From the NCBI GenBank assembly GCA_937881505.1, contig CALGEM010000053.1, positions 1 through 19,927 on the forward strand: 19,927 bases of DNA, given 5' to 3'. A model generated the notes under the pieces. The model was not told the DNA's origin. It did not search any database and was given only the letters and a program-made list of their open reading frames with translations. Source of the stretch: an uncultured euryarchaeote. GTDB taxonomy: Archaea > Thermoplasmatota > Poseidoniia > Poseidoniales > Poseidoniaceae. This document shows, in pieces, positions 1 through 9,849 of this stretch (position 1 is its first letter; each line of letters opens with the position of its first letter). The position numbers were made by a program, and so were the translations under genes.

Positions 1-853
1 TGATGAAGACAAACATCGTACCGAGAGCAACGCCGTAAACTGAGGTCAACTCCACGGATTCACGCATGCGGTTCGCCGTATCGCCAGAGAAGATGCCAAC
101 AATCCATGGGAGGATGGTGTTCGCAGACAACACAAACCAAGCCAACAAGGTGGCAAGAACGGGGTTGATCACCAATGAGCGGTGGTACTTGGAAACGATC
201 TTCTTGGGGTTCATCACGTAGACTTCGTTGGTTCGGATACTCGTGTCAAGCATCGAATATCGGATGACACCGTTGCTGAGTTCAAAGTACATGATGAGCA
301 ACACAGCGTAGACAACCACCAAAACCGAAAGCATGGTCGGATTGTCTTGCAAATTAAGCAGGTTGTTGGAAAGTGAAGTGGTGGAAGAGGCAAATCGCAG
401 AATGGCCAAGATGAACAACAGATTGCTGCCAAGAGACAAGCGTGCATCACGCTTGAAGGTCCCCATGAATCCGAGGACCGTGGCGGCTGCGATGATGGTC
501 AACTGCATGATGTTGGCCAGGCCGAGGCTGCCCGTGAGAATGTACCAAATCGTCCCTTGTGGAGGGGAGATGATGTAGGTCAAGAAAGCCAAGGCTACCA
601 AAACACCGTACACACCGATTTGGAGGTTCTGTACCATCTTATCGGGTGGAAGGAACTTCATCTTTGGAACAAGGGGCCCGCCGAGCAAACTCTCGATGAA
701 GGATGGAATCTCAACGGTAGGGATGGCGTCCTTGGGGATTTCACTTCCAGCGCCAACTTGGCCAGCGGCCTTCTTGCGAGACGGCGCTGAAGAACGAACC
801 GTTTTTCCGTCGTACAGGTGCGAGGTGTCGGCAGAAGGTCGATTGATGGCCAT
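1..853 (-). CDS. Polytopic membrane protein, last gene of the MoxR cluster (partial, C-terminus beyond window)
   Basis: The reading frame opens with ATG at 853 and stays open for 284 codons to the left edge, so the C-terminus is missing. The first 70 residues are polar and likely cytoplasmic, rich in Ser, Ala and Lys. Hydrophobic stretches follow at roughly residues 78-96, 103-130, 143-155, 174-191, 229-253 and 270-284, giving five or six membrane segments. A basic loop (about 213-226) precedes the fifth. The start is well supported: the sequence TGAGGTGAAG joins the stop codon of the upstream DUF58 gene to a GGTGA ribosome binding site six bases before the ATG. The spacing of 9 bp suggests translational coupling. 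I do not recognise the family. Its position after DUF58 suggests a membrane partner of the MoxR module, but that is inference only. Confidence 0.8.
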   Translation of the reverse strand, partial: MAINRPSADTSHLYDGKTVRSSAPSRKKAAGQVGAGSEIPKDAIPTVEIPSFIESLLGGPLVPKMKFLPPDKMVQNLQIGVYGVLVALAFLTYIISPPQGTIWYILTGSLGLANIMQLTIIAAATVLGFMGTFKRDARLSLGSNLLFILAILRFASSTTSLSNNLLNLQDNPTMLSVLVVVYAVLLIMYFELSNGVIRYSMLDTSIRTNEVYVMNPKKIVSKYHRSLVINPVLATLLAWFVLSANTILPWIVGIFSGDTANRMRESVELTSVYGVALGTMFVFI

Positions 854-862
854 AACTTCACC

Positions 863-2176
863 TCAGAAACCTCGTGCTCCTGCAAGAGCGGTGGAGAGGA
901 GCATGTCTGGCTCCCAATCCATGATGTTCACGCCAAGACCACGGAGTTCGCCGATGAGGACGTCTCGCTCGGTCTTCATGACCTCGTATCCGGTTCGGTC
1001 AATGCGCTTGGCATCAAATTCGAACTCAAGAGAGGATGGTGAAAGCACAGTGACATCGAAATCTCGTGCACGGAAGTCTCGCAGTGCATTGACGATGGTC
1101 GGGTCATCTTCCAGGTTTGAGAGGAAGATGATGGGACTGCCCTTGTTGATGTGGGGCAGAATACGGTTCACCACAACCTGCAACGGAATGTTTCCACGGG
1201 CGACGGCGCCTGCCAACTTGGTCAAGATGACGTAGAGTTGCTTCTTACCGGTATCTCGGTCAACGCTGACCACTTCATCACCGTACACGATAACACCAAC
1301 GGAGTCACGGCGGCCAAGGAAGTACTTGGCCAACGATGCAGCTGCTCGGGTGGAATACACCAAAGCGTTGCGAGAAACCGGACCCGTTTCAGCAACAGCG
1401 CGGGAGTCCACGATGATGATGACGTCGGAAACAGCATCTCGCTCGCGCTCGTTAACCATGAGTTTACCCGAGCGTGCGTAGGCAGACCAGTTGATGGCAC
1501 GGAAGGAATCGCCCTCAAAGTACTCACGAAGGGAGTAGAACTCCGAACCAGGACCGGGTTGTCGAATGTTGACGGCACCGGTGAAGATCTTTGGAACACG
1601 GGACTTCACAAAGGTCTCCTTGAGGTCCTCCATCTTGGGGAACACGAGGAAGTCGTTGTAAACGTGCAATTCTTTTTCCTTGTGGAACAAGCCAAAGGCA
1701 TCCTGAATGCGGACGGTAACCGGCCCGAGGCTGTAGAAACCTCGCAGTGGGCATTCAACGGTGTACTCGATGAAGGTCTCTCGGCGAGGGCCGAGTTCCA
1801 TCAAGATGTAGTTGGCACCTTCCTTGATTCGCATGACTTCAGGAACACGGTCGCGAACTTCCAAAATTTTGGGCAGCGACGATGTGTTCTGCATTCGCAG
1901 GGTGACATTCAATTCTCCATCCTCAAACATGCGTGCGCTGGACAGCTTTCGCATGGCGACAACGTTGCCCAAGGCAACGCCTTCCTCACCACTCCATTCT
2001 TCAGCACGACGACCGCTTGATGCAACATCCGCATGGTTCCCAATGAGTGCAGCCCATGTTAGGAACACGAAGATAACCACGGCAATCGTAACGAGTTGGG
2101 TGTTTCGGAGCGTCAAGCCAAGCAAGTACATGGCAACAGCTAGGCTGCCAAGCATGGCTGACTTGCGACTCCACAT
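863..2176 (-). CDS. DUF58 domain-containing membrane protein
   Basis: This 437-residue protein has two N-terminal membrane segments (about 6-22 and 27-45), an extracytoplasmic or beta-rich middle region, and the DUF58 signature at about 213-240. There the Y-F-E-G-D-x-x-R-x-I-N-W pattern and a following conserved Lys are intact. After it comes a von Willebrand-A-like half beginning with the strand I-I-I-V-D-S at 253-258, resembling a degenerate MIDAS motif. DUF58 proteins are known partners of MoxR ATPases, and their genes are usually adjacent. Here the MoxR gene lies 34 bp upstream. A GAGGTGA ribosome binding site precedes ATG 2176. Length and motif order are typical of the family. The client of the module is not known from the sequence. 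Confidence 0.93.
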   Translation of the reverse strand: MWSRKSAMLGSLAVAMYLLGLTLRNTQLVTIAVVIFVFLTWAALIGNHADVASSGRRAEEWSGEEGVALGNVVAMRKLSSARMFEDGELNVTLRMQNTSSLPKILEVRDRVPEVMRIKEGANYILMELGPRRETFIEYTVECPLRGFYSLGPVTVRIQDAFGLFHKEKELHVYNDFLVFPKMEDLKETFVKSRVPKIFTGAVNIRQPGPGSEFYSLREYFEGDSFRAINWSAYARSGKLMVNERERDAVSDVIIIVDSRAVAETGPVSRNALVYSTRAAASLAKYFLGRRDSVGVIVYGDEVVSVDRDTGKKQLYVILTKLAGAVARGNIPLQVVVNRILPHINKGSPIIFLSNLEDDPTIVNALRDFRARDFDVTVLSPSSLEFEFDAKRIDRTGYEVMKTERDVLIGELRGLGVNIMDWEPDMLLSTALAGARGF

Positions 2177-2210
2177 GTTTGATTCACCTCAGTGTGTTTG
2201 CGTTTCAACT

Positions 2211-3338
<1,128 letters not shown>

Positions 3339-3355
3339 TTCTTATCCTCCTTGTT

Positions 3356-4933
3356 TCAATTTCCCCAACGACGTATGTGCGGGATGAGCTCCCTCAATTC
3401 ATCGTTGGAGTAGACACGGTTCGAACTCACCAGTTCGACCAATCGGGGTTCGCGGATCATCTGCATGACTTCCGCGGGGGACTTGCGCGCAAACTCTTCG
3501 CGCGTCAGGTCATTGAAGTTGCGGACCTTGGTGAGGAAAGCCTCACGGGTCCGCCGTTGGTATTGGGAGGGGTCCAATTTTGTCGGACGCTCCCTGAATC
3601 GCGTCAAGTCAAAGACGTGACGCCAGTTTTCTTTCTCAGGTACCACCATGATGGCGATGGCCAAGAGGGCAAAGAGGTTGAGGATGATAAGCCACTTGAG
3701 CACACCGTCGCTCGTCAAGAGAACGATGGCGCCCATGGCTTCTGTGAAGGGCATGGAGAGGGTGCTCGAGACGTGTCGGCTTTCGTCAAACACGATGTTG
3801 AAATTATCCGTGGTACGAGCGATGGTGGCAGAGAGTTCGTCGTTGTCAAACTCCATCATGTCGTTGATCAATGCGGTGAAGAAGGCCTCGTTGCCACGCC
3901 AAGTGGTGTCGCCAAGACCTTGATTCAAGCCTTCTGAATCGGTGTCCCAACACATGTGGCCAAACTGAATGTAGAGTTGCGAGTCGCATTGTTGCTTCCC
4001 GGTCTCCTCGGCGTAATCCTGGTCCCAAAGGTGGTTGGCCAGAACCGAGTGGTCCGAAACGAACACGATGCTGCCGGTGGCGCTGATTTCACCGATGTCG
4101 CCTCCCAAACTGAGAGAACGCTGGTCGAGCACGGTTTGGCCGGGGTAATCAATTCGAATGATCAAGCCGGTTTCACCCTCACCAAGGGTTGGATTGGATT
4201 CGCCCTTACCTGCGTCGATTTCAGCGGAGGTGGAGGCGGAGGCAAGGACGTGGACGTTTCGGCCTTCATCGGCTTGCTCATCCAACACCTGAATGGCTGT
4301 TGGTCGGTGGAAAAGCACCGGCATTCTGCAGTTCTGAACGTTCTCCTGCTTCACGTCGTCTTCCGAGCACGGAACAGCCTTTTCATCGCCCATGGTGCTC
4401 ACATCACGGGTGACGCTGGCGACCGACCAGAGTTTCTTGGTGTCAGGGGTGATTCGATCGCCGTTGTCGTTGGTGACCTCGTAATATCGTCCAGTGGCGA
4501 TATCATCACGAACGGGAGCGTCAAAGTACTTCACGCCGAATTCCTCTGCGACGAGTTGGGCGTTGGTTGAGTTGGAGGCCAAGATGACCTTTCCTGCACG
4601 TTCGGTGACGAAGTCGTGAATAGCAGCGGCTTCGGCTGCATCAAAGGGTTTCTCGGGTGCAGCGATGACCAGCAGGGTGCGGTGTGGGTTTTGCCAATCG
4701 TTCACCAGCATGGGCGTGGACATGGTGTTGGCCACAGTGAAATCCTCCAAGCTGTCCCGCATGAAGGTCAACTGCTGTTCCTCGTATTCTGAACCGTTCT
4801 CATAGGGTGAGAAAACGGTGGTCTTTCCGGCTGAAACGATGGCGATAACGGCCGTGGAAAGAACGACCGAAACCAGCAAACCAATCATGAGCCATGCTTC
4901 AAGGCTCAGACTGCTTTTTTCGGCTTCAGCCAT
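3356..4933 (-). CDS. DUF4350 domain-containing membrane protein
   Basis: This 525-residue protein has an N-terminal membrane anchor (about 12-35), a large presumably extracytoplasmic domain, a second membrane segment (about 411-431), and a basic and acidic cytoplasmic tail of about 90 residues. The strand-helix region at 87-120 and the conserved-looking F-V-S-D-H-S-V-L-A-N stretch at 291-300 fit DUF4350, a glutamine-amidotransferase-like fold without an obvious catalytic triad. Such genes commonly accompany MoxR and DUF58. Four cysteines (189, 202, 316, 328) all fall in the exported domain and could form two disulfides. It is the first gene of the cluster: GGTGA precedes ATG 4933, and a 186-bp gap lies upstream. 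The tail could present the protein to the MoxR ATPase, which is inference. Confidence 0.88.
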   Translation of the reverse strand: MAEAEKSSLSLEAWLMIGLLVSVVLSTAVIAIVSAGKTTVFSPYENGSEYEEQQLTFMRDSLEDFTVANTMSTPMLVNDWQNPHRTLLVIAAPEKPFDAAEAAAIHDFVTERAGKVILASNSTNAQLVAEEFGVKYFDAPVRDDIATGRYYEVTNDNGDRITPDTKKLWSVASVTRDVSTMGDEKAVPCSEDDVKQENVQNCRMPVLFHRPTAIQVLDEQADEGRNVHVLASASTSAEIDAGKGESNPTLGEGETGLIIRIDYPGQTVLDQRSLSLGGDIGEISATGSIVFVSDHSVLANHLWDQDYAEETGKQQCDSQLYIQFGHMCWDTDSEGLNQGLGDTTWRGNEAFFTALINDMMEFDNDELSATIARTTDNFNIVFDESRHVSSTLSMPFTEAMGAIVLLTSDGVLKWLIILNLFALLAIAIMVVPEKENWRHVFDLTRFRERPTKLDPSQYQRRTREAFLTKVRNFNDLTREEFARKSPAEVMQMIREPRLVELVSSNRVYSNDELRELIPHIRRWGN

Positions 4934-4996
4934 TGTATCACCACGATTCCTGTGACATAATGCACAGATTTACAACCTTCGGAGACACATTCCACA

Positions 4997-5004
4997 CATA
5001 ATAG
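4997..5004 (-). promoter_or_regulatory. Weak candidate TATA element upstream of the DUF4350 gene
   Basis: The minus strand reads C-T-A-T-T-A-T-G in an otherwise mixed-composition gap, about 64-71 bases before the DUF4350 start codon. A start site about 25 bases downstream would give a leader of roughly 40 bases carrying the GGTGA ribosome binding site. The match to an archaeal TATA box is only partial. Confidence 0.22.
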
Positions 5005-5069
5005 TTGCTCAACGATGGGCAGGGCCATCCGTTGATTTTTGAGACGCAGTCAAACATATGACTCAGCGG

Positions 5070-5093
5070 AAAAAGGGGTTAATTGACGAAAAA
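5070..5093 (-). terminator. Candidate poly-T terminator after the molybdenum hydroxylase gene run
   Basis: On the minus strand there are two runs of five T (5093-5089 and 5074-5070), 26 to 50 bases after the surface-protein stop codon. Archaeal transcription often ends at such T-runs without a hairpin. The position fits the end of the upstream gene run, but the runs are short, so this is tentative. Confidence 0.4.
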
Positions 5094-5119
5094 TTACACA
5101 TTCGGAGTACTCTTTCAAA

Positions 5120-6064
5120 TCAGACCCGACGCCAGCGAGTGACGAGAAGTGCCACCAGTGTGACCGTCAAAACATCGAACAGGGAGACCCACGGCAAGGA
5201 GGAGGAATCCGGTACGAGCGGTTGGTCTTCCTCGTCCTCTTCTTCGTTGGTCGTTTCTGAGACCTCCGGTGCAACAACGTCCACATTGATGGTGCTCGAA
5301 CGCTGAGACTCGTCGCCTTCGGATTCCACTGCGATGGAAACTTCACAGGTCCGCTCTTGATGGCTGGTGCTGGCCTCCAAACGAAGCGTGAAGACCACGG
5401 CGTTATCGCCGTTGGCGTTGGTGACTTGGACCACCGTGTTCTCAAGTTGCTCCAAACCCGTGACGCTGAGGTGGGGGCAACTTCGTACGGTGGCTTCACC
5501 CATGGTGATGGCGTCCTGGGTGTTGCCGAGGTTGCTGACCTCCAAGGTGAAGTCAACCCATGAACCAGAAAACAGGGTGTCGGTCGGTGCGATGAGGTTC
5601 GGAATTAATCGAAACATCCGAGGCACCGTGATGTCGGCCGATACATCTTGAGAGCGCAACGTTGAGTCGCCAACCTTTTCTTCACCCGACACGGTCAACT
5701 CAAGGCTTGAGGACGGCGAAAACGCACGCACTGTTTGGGCATCGACACCCGTGATGCTGATGGTGAAGGTGTCGTTCGTGTTTCCTGCAACCTCAATGTC
5801 GTCGGGACCATCAAACGAGAACGGGCCATCCTCGTCATAATCGTATGACAAGGCCAAATTCAGTGCAGCAGGACCATCGTTGGAGACGTAGACGACCAAC
5901 TCGCCCGTCAAGTCCCAATCCTCTTCAAGCTCGACGACGTATTTCGGGTCAACATCGGTTACCCACCCCATCTCCCACGAAGGGCCTTGCATGTCTTGAG
6001 CCTGAACGGCAGGAAGCCCCATGAGAACCAGAAGGCTCACCATGACTGCAACCTTTGGCCTCAC
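5120..6064 (-). CDS. Secreted, C-terminally membrane-anchored beta-rich surface protein
   Basis: This 314-residue protein has a signal peptide (basic residues, then hydrophobic 5-20, with Ala-Gln-Ala before a likely cleavage near 22-23). Two acidic, beta-rich repeats of about 110 residues follow. The segment V-S-N-L-G-N-T-Q-D at 176-184 resembles NEW3/CARDB-type adhesion-like domains. An acidic stalk (273-281, mostly Glu and Asp), a membrane segment (about 294-309) and a basic stop-transfer end (R-W-R-R-V) complete it. Two cysteines (196, 240) could pair. The start appears to be GTG at 6064: the ATG two bases upstream is immediately followed by a stop, while TGAGGTGAAG supplies stop codon and ribosome binding site together. 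It sits 9 bp after the FAD-subunit gene, so it is probably the last gene of the hydroxylase operon. The exact function is not recognised. Confidence 0.85.
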   Translation of the reverse strand: MRPKVAVMVSLLVLMGLPAVQAQDMQGPSWEMGWVTDVDPKYVVELEEDWDLTGELVVYVSNDGPAALNLALSYDYDEDGPFSFDGPDDIEVAGNTNDTFTISITGVDAQTVRAFSPSSSLELTVSGEEKVGDSTLRSQDVSADITVPRMFRLIPNLIAPTDTLFSGSWVDFTLEVSNLGNTQDAITMGEATVRSCPHLSVTGLEQLENTVVQVTNANGDNAVVFTLRLEASTSHQERTCEVSIAVESEGDESQRSSTINVDVVAPEVSETTNEEEDEEDQPLVPDSSSLPWVSLFDVLTVTLVALLVTRWRRV

Positions 6065-6073
6065 ATCTTCACC

Positions 6074-7039
6074 TCACTCAAGAATGTCCAACAGGGCTCG
6101 CTTGGTCAACGTCTTCACCATCGCTCGACGATAGCGAGGCGGGAGCGCTGTGTTGTTGACCGGTTTCACCGATTTTTGAACGATTTTTGCCAGTGCGAGT
6201 GGATCGAGGTCGCCCGCTGTAAGGTGCTCTTCCACTTGTTCGGTGTGCAAGCGAGGAATGGATTCGAGCGCTGTGCTCGCCACCATCAGGCTCGAGGCAT
6301 TACCTGGTACCCATGAGGCGGCCACACCAGCCTCTGGGAAATCCCACGAATCCCGAACCCTGAGTTTTTGATAGCACCCTTTGCGTTGAGCAGCCTCTTC
6401 TGGAAGCACGACCTTGAGAAGGAACTCACCCGTCTTGAGCACGTTTTTCTTCATACCGTCCAATTCGTAGAAATCAACGAGCGGCATGGTGCGTTCACCT
6501 TCTGGACCGATGAGCACCACCGAGGCGTCAAGCACCATGAAATTGGGCGCCAAATCACCTTGGTAGGTCGCTACGCAAAGGGTGTTCTGATTGGGGATGA
6601 CGCGACAATCTGCGCCCGTTCCGCAGTCGGCTTTGTGGCACCAATCAATGGAACGGCGCCAATCTTCGCTTTGATTGTACCAGAAACACCGGGTGTCCAG
6701 GCAAAGGTTCCCGCCCACGGTAGCGCTCTTGCGAATCAAGGAAGAGGCCACTTTTGAGGCTGCCTGCACCAACAAAGGGTGAACATCATTCTCGGTGGTT
6801 AACGAGGAAAGTGGCACCATGCAACCGAGTTCTCGTGAAGAGAGGGCGTGAGCTTCCTCGATGCCGGCAAGTGAAATCACGTGCGGCTTTGGATTGATGC
6901 GCCATTTGTAATTTGGAAGGACATCCGTTCCGCCAGCGACCCAGTCAAAGGCCTCGTTTTTGGCCATGAGGGACGCAGCGAGTTCAACAGCTTCGTCAAC
7001 CGTGGAAGGATGATGAAGTTCAAACGGAGGCATCAGCAT
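6074..7039 (-). CDS. FAD-binding subunit of molybdenum hydroxylase, 4-hydroxybenzoyl-CoA reductase beta-like, with extra Fe-S insertion
   Basis: This 321-residue subunit (from ATG 7039) carries electrons between FAD and the iron-sulfur subunit. FAD-binding motifs A-G-G-T-D (35-39) and T-V-G-G-N (107-111) are intact. A cysteine-rich insertion spans about 112-155 with Cys at 112, 118, 134, 139, 145 and 155. The stretch L-D-T-R-C-F-W-Y-N-Q and nearby W-R...W-C-H-K resemble HcrB/HbaD, in which this loop binds an additional [4Fe-4S] cluster. Ordinary xanthine dehydrogenase and CO dehydrogenase FAD subunits lack it. Length (about 320) is normal for the HcrB-like type. A near-perfect GGAGGTGAT site encoded by the last codons of the large-subunit gene precedes ATG 7039, and stop and start share one base (TGATG). 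TTG 7042 and ATG 7033 are alternative starts. PaoB-type aldehyde oxidoreductases also carry an Fe-S loop and remain a weaker alternative. Confidence 0.93.
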   Translation of the reverse strand: MLMPPFELHHPSTVDEAVELAASLMAKNEAFDWVAGGTDVLPNYKWRINPKPHVISLAGIEEAHALSSRELGCMVPLSSLTTENDVHPLLVQAASKVASSLIRKSATVGGNLCLDTRCFWYNQSEDWRRSIDWCHKADCGTGADCRVIPNQNTLCVATYQGDLAPNFMVLDASVVLIGPEGERTMPLVDFYELDGMKKNVLKTGEFLLKVVLPEEAAQRKGCYQKLRVRDSWDFPEAGVAASWVPGNASSLMVASTALESIPRLHTEQVEEHLTAGDLDPLALAKIVQKSVKPVNNTALPPRYRRAMVKTLTKRALLDILE

Positions 7040-9849
7040 CAATCATCACCTCCCATGTGGCGCTGTTCTTTTTTGAGCCACGCACGACCTGCAAAGCCGA
7101 GTTCAGCCAACTGTTCGGGGAGGGGTTCATCCGCTTCCCGCCATCCGTCGACCTGTTCCGCCAAGGGGCGGTCAGGGTCAAAGCCAAACAAGACGCCGTT
7201 CACATAGGCCGAGGTGTCCTCGCTTCGCTGTCGCAAACGGTCTCGTTCTCGGTGTTCATCGCTGCGAGCAACGAGTACGCTCTGAAGCGGTCCGTGCTTC
7301 AGCCGAGGTGGTTCAATGGCTTCGGCATCCTCCAGCCCGTTTTGTTTGACATGCTTCTCGATGCCAGCGTAGACCACGTCGGGCGTAAGCGGTAGGTTTC
7401 GTAGTCTAACACCGATGGCATCGTACACGGCGTTCACCACAGCGGGCAAAATCGGGAGAAGGGGTCCTTCGCCGGCTTCCTTGGCACCGAACGGACCTTC
7501 AGGGTCGCTGGATTCCACGATGATGGCTTCAACGTGAGGCATTTCGTGGACGCTGGGAATTTTGTATTCCAAGAGGTTGGCGTTTTGCAAGTGACCCGTT
7601 CGCCCATAGACCATCTTCTCGGTCAGCACTTGGCCCAGACCCATGTGGCAGGAGCCGATGATCTGCCCCTTCACCGCCAGCGGATTGAGCGCTTTTCCAC
7701 AATCGTGGGCGGCCCAAACATTGGTGCAGGAAACCAATCCCGTTTCGACGTCAACATCAACTTCTGCGACATAAGCCGAGAAGGAATAAGCAGGAGCAAG
7801 TCCAGCTGCAGCACCTTTGTGCACGCCGCCCATCGGGGGCGAGCGGTAGGCGCCTCGGGCGATGAGCGCACCGGTATCGGCCTGGGCCTTGTGGAGCGCT
7901 TCAAGGTACGAAACACCGATTGCGGGGTCGTGTTTGTAATAGATACGCCGGTCGTTGAGGACCAACACGTTCGGGTGATAGCCCAACATGTCCCAAGCGG
8001 CCTTGAGCAGTTGGTCACGAATGCCGATGGCGGCACGGATGGCTGCGTTGGCGTTCATGAAGGTGACACGACTTGAATAGGAGCCGAGGTCCACAGGGCT
8101 CGTATCGCTCTCATGGCTGCGAACATGAATCATTTCGATGGGTAAGGCCAACACCTCCGCCACCACTTGAGCCACGGCTGTGGTCGACCCTTGACCGATA
8201 TCAGCCGCACCGGTGTGAACGGTCACACCGCCGTCCATGTCAACTTGGATATGAACCGTGGCGTGTGGGAAATTCTTCGGATCCCAATGGATGGGAAGGC
8301 CTGAGCCTGAAATGAAGAAGCCGCAGCCGATACCAATGCCCTTCCCGAGAGGAAGTTGACGGAATTTCTTGTCCCACTGTGAGCCTTCACGGACCCGCTC
8401 GAGAGCTTCGCGCATCCCGTTTGAGGTGATGCGGAAACCGCTTATGGTTCGGCTATGTGGTGGGAGTAAGTTGGCCAAGCGCAAGTCAATAGGGTCGACA
8501 TTCATCGATTCAGCCATTTCGTCAAGACCGACCTCAACCGCACAACGCGTGTTGACAGCCCCGTGGCCTCGCATGGCACCAGAAGCCGGTTTATTCGTCC
8601 AGACTCGCGCTCCAGTGTAGTGGAAGGAACCCAATTCGTAAGGCGCCGTGGCAAGCACACCGTTGTAGTACGAAGTTACGTGGCCAAACGAAGCGAAGCC
8701 ACCGCCGTCGATGAGCGCATCGATATCAAAGCCCGAGATACGTCCCGAATCATCGGCCGTCATCTTCACATCAATGTGGCTTGGATGGCGGCCGCGGTTG
8801 ATCCAGTAGACCTCTTCTCGGTCAAAGGTGATGCGGACGGGGCGACCCGCTTTGCGAGCCAACAGAGCAGCACACATTTCGTGAGGGAAGGGGTCGGATT
8901 TCCCACCAAAGCCACCACCCACGAAGGTGCGGATGACGTTGATTTGGTGCATGGGGACATCCAACACCGTGGAGAGCGCACGGTGGGTGTAATGCGGCAC
9001 TTGTTGAGGAGTGTAGAGCTGAAGTCGTCCGTTCGGGTCCCAATGGGCCACAACGGCATGCGGTTCAGTGAACCCGTGGTGAACGCCCATCATGGTCCAA
9101 GAGCCATGGGATGATGCATGCGGCGTTTTCACCAGCGAACGGTCGCCAAATTCCTGGAACACACGCTTTTGCACATTGGTTCGAGCAAGGTGGTACTTTC
9201 CGCGCCAGTGAATGGGTTCGTCGTGGTCCTCAAGACCCTTCTTGGGGTCAAATACTGGTTCCAATTCCTCCCACTCAATGTCAAAGAGGGAAAGCGCTTC
9301 AATGGCGGTTGCCTCATCCACGGCGGCGACACAAGCGACCAAATCGCCCACGTGCCGAACCTTCTCAACCGCCATAGCGTGCTCGTCCTTGGTCACCGGA
9401 AGAACACCAAACCGATTGGGTGCATCTTGACCGGTGGAAACCGCAATGACACCAGGGAGGGCTTCAACACGGCTCGTGTCGATGGACTTGATACGTGCAT
9501 AGTGATGAGGTGAGCGAAGAATTTTGCCAATCAGTTCGCCCGGCAGGCGTACGTCGTCGCCGTACCAGGCCTGACCAGTCACTTTTGCATTCGAATCGAC
9601 CAGCGGAATGGGCTTGCCGACCACGGTTCCGGTTCGGTCTCGGTCGTGAATGTGGTCGCCGGCTGGTTTGGCCTCTTTGCCACCCACCGTTTCTGGAATG
9701 AAGTCCAAATCTCTTGGACGCATTTGAGGCTCGCTTCCTCCTGAGCCAGGTGGAGGGAAGACTTGCTTTCCTGCGACTCGCTTGCCGTCTTTACGGACCT
9801 CTGATGAGGGCGCGCCCGGTTGCTGACGATAACTTCCCATGATGATCAC
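7039..9849 (-). CDS. Molybdopterin-binding catalytic subunit of molybdenum hydroxylase (xanthine dehydrogenase family)
   Basis: This is the large subunit, 936 residues from GTG 9849, or 933 from ATG 9840. The ATG has GTGATC as ribosome binding site and may be the true start. The conserved body starts near residue 73 (a/b hammerhead domain about 85-200) and ends near 830. Cofactor-contact motifs visible are V-G-G-G-F-G-G-K 310-317, G-A-M-R-G-H-G 424-430, G-A-A-D-I-G-Q-G 547-554, G-S-Y-S-S-R 589-594, and G-A-K-E-A-G-E-G 788-795 with the probable catalytic Glu794. The loop at 424-430 is neither the C-S-F-R type of form I CO dehydrogenase nor a standard xanthine dehydrogenase loop. The protein is longer than the usual 750-780 residues because of a polar Gly/Pro-rich N-terminal extension (1-72) and a charged C-terminal tail (about 845-936). 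The GTG overlaps the small-subunit stop (GTGA). No signal peptide is seen, so the enzyme is likely cytoplasmic. The substrate is unknown; with the HcrB-like FAD subunit, an aromatic or CoA-linked substrate is favoured. Confidence 0.95.
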   Translation of the reverse strand: MIIMGSYRQQPGAPSSEVRKDGKRVAGKQVFPPPGSGGSEPQMRPRDLDFIPETVGGKEAKPAGDHIHDRDRTGTVVGKPIPLVDSNAKVTGQAWYGDDVRLPGELIGKILRSPHHYARIKSIDTSRVEALPGVIAVSTGQDAPNRFGVLPVTKDEHAMAVEKVRHVGDLVACVAAVDEATAIEALSLFDIEWEELEPVFDPKKGLEDHDEPIHWRGKYHLARTNVQKRVFQEFGDRSLVKTPHASSHGSWTMMGVHHGFTEPHAVVAHWDPNGRLQLYTPQQVPHYTHRALSTVLDVPMHQINVIRTFVGGGFGGKSDPFPHEMCAALLARKAGRPVRITFDREEVYWINRGRHPSHIDVKMTADDSGRISGFDIDALIDGGGFASFGHVTSYYNGVLATAPYELGSFHYTGARVWTNKPASGAMRGHGAVNTRCAVEVGLDEMAESMNVDPIDLRLANLLPPHSRTISGFRITSNGMREALERVREGSQWDKKFRQLPLGKGIGIGCGFFISGSGLPIHWDPKNFPHATVHIQVDMDGGVTVHTGAADIGQGSTTAVAQVVAEVLALPIEMIHVRSHESDTSPVDLGSYSSRVTFMNANAAIRAAIGIRDQLLKAAWDMLGYHPNVLVLNDRRIYYKHDPAIGVSYLEALHKAQADTGALIARGAYRSPPMGGVHKGAAAGLAPAYSFSAYVAEVDVDVETGLVSCTNVWAAHDCGKALNPLAVKGQIIGSCHMGLGQVLTEKMVYGRTGHLQNANLLEYKIPSVHEMPHVEAIIVESSDPEGPFGAKEAGEGPLLPILPAVVNAVYDAIGVRLRNLPLTPDVVYAGIEKHVKQNGLEDAEAIEPPRLKHGPLQSVLVARSDEHRERDRLRQRSEDTSAYVNGVLFGFDPDRPLAEQVDGWREADEPLPEQLAELGFAGRAWLKKEQRHMGGDD

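Larger units (their letters stand above)
4934..5119. other. Intergenic gap between two minus-strand gene runs
   Basis: This 186-bp non-coding gap separates the surface-protein gene that ends at 5120 from the DUF4350 gene. Read on the minus strand, it holds two T-runs soon after the upstream stop codon, which are a candidate terminator. It also holds an AT-rich TATTATG element (about 4997-5004) that could be the TATA box for the DUF4350 cluster. I see no tRNA, structured RNA or credible small gene. Confidence 0.6.

Noticed and set aside
4934..5119. Possible small plus-strand gene from ATG 5058 or a structured RNA
   Set aside because: The frame continues antisense through the surface-protein gene, has a basic low-information product and lacks a ribosome binding site; no convincing RNA fold was seen.
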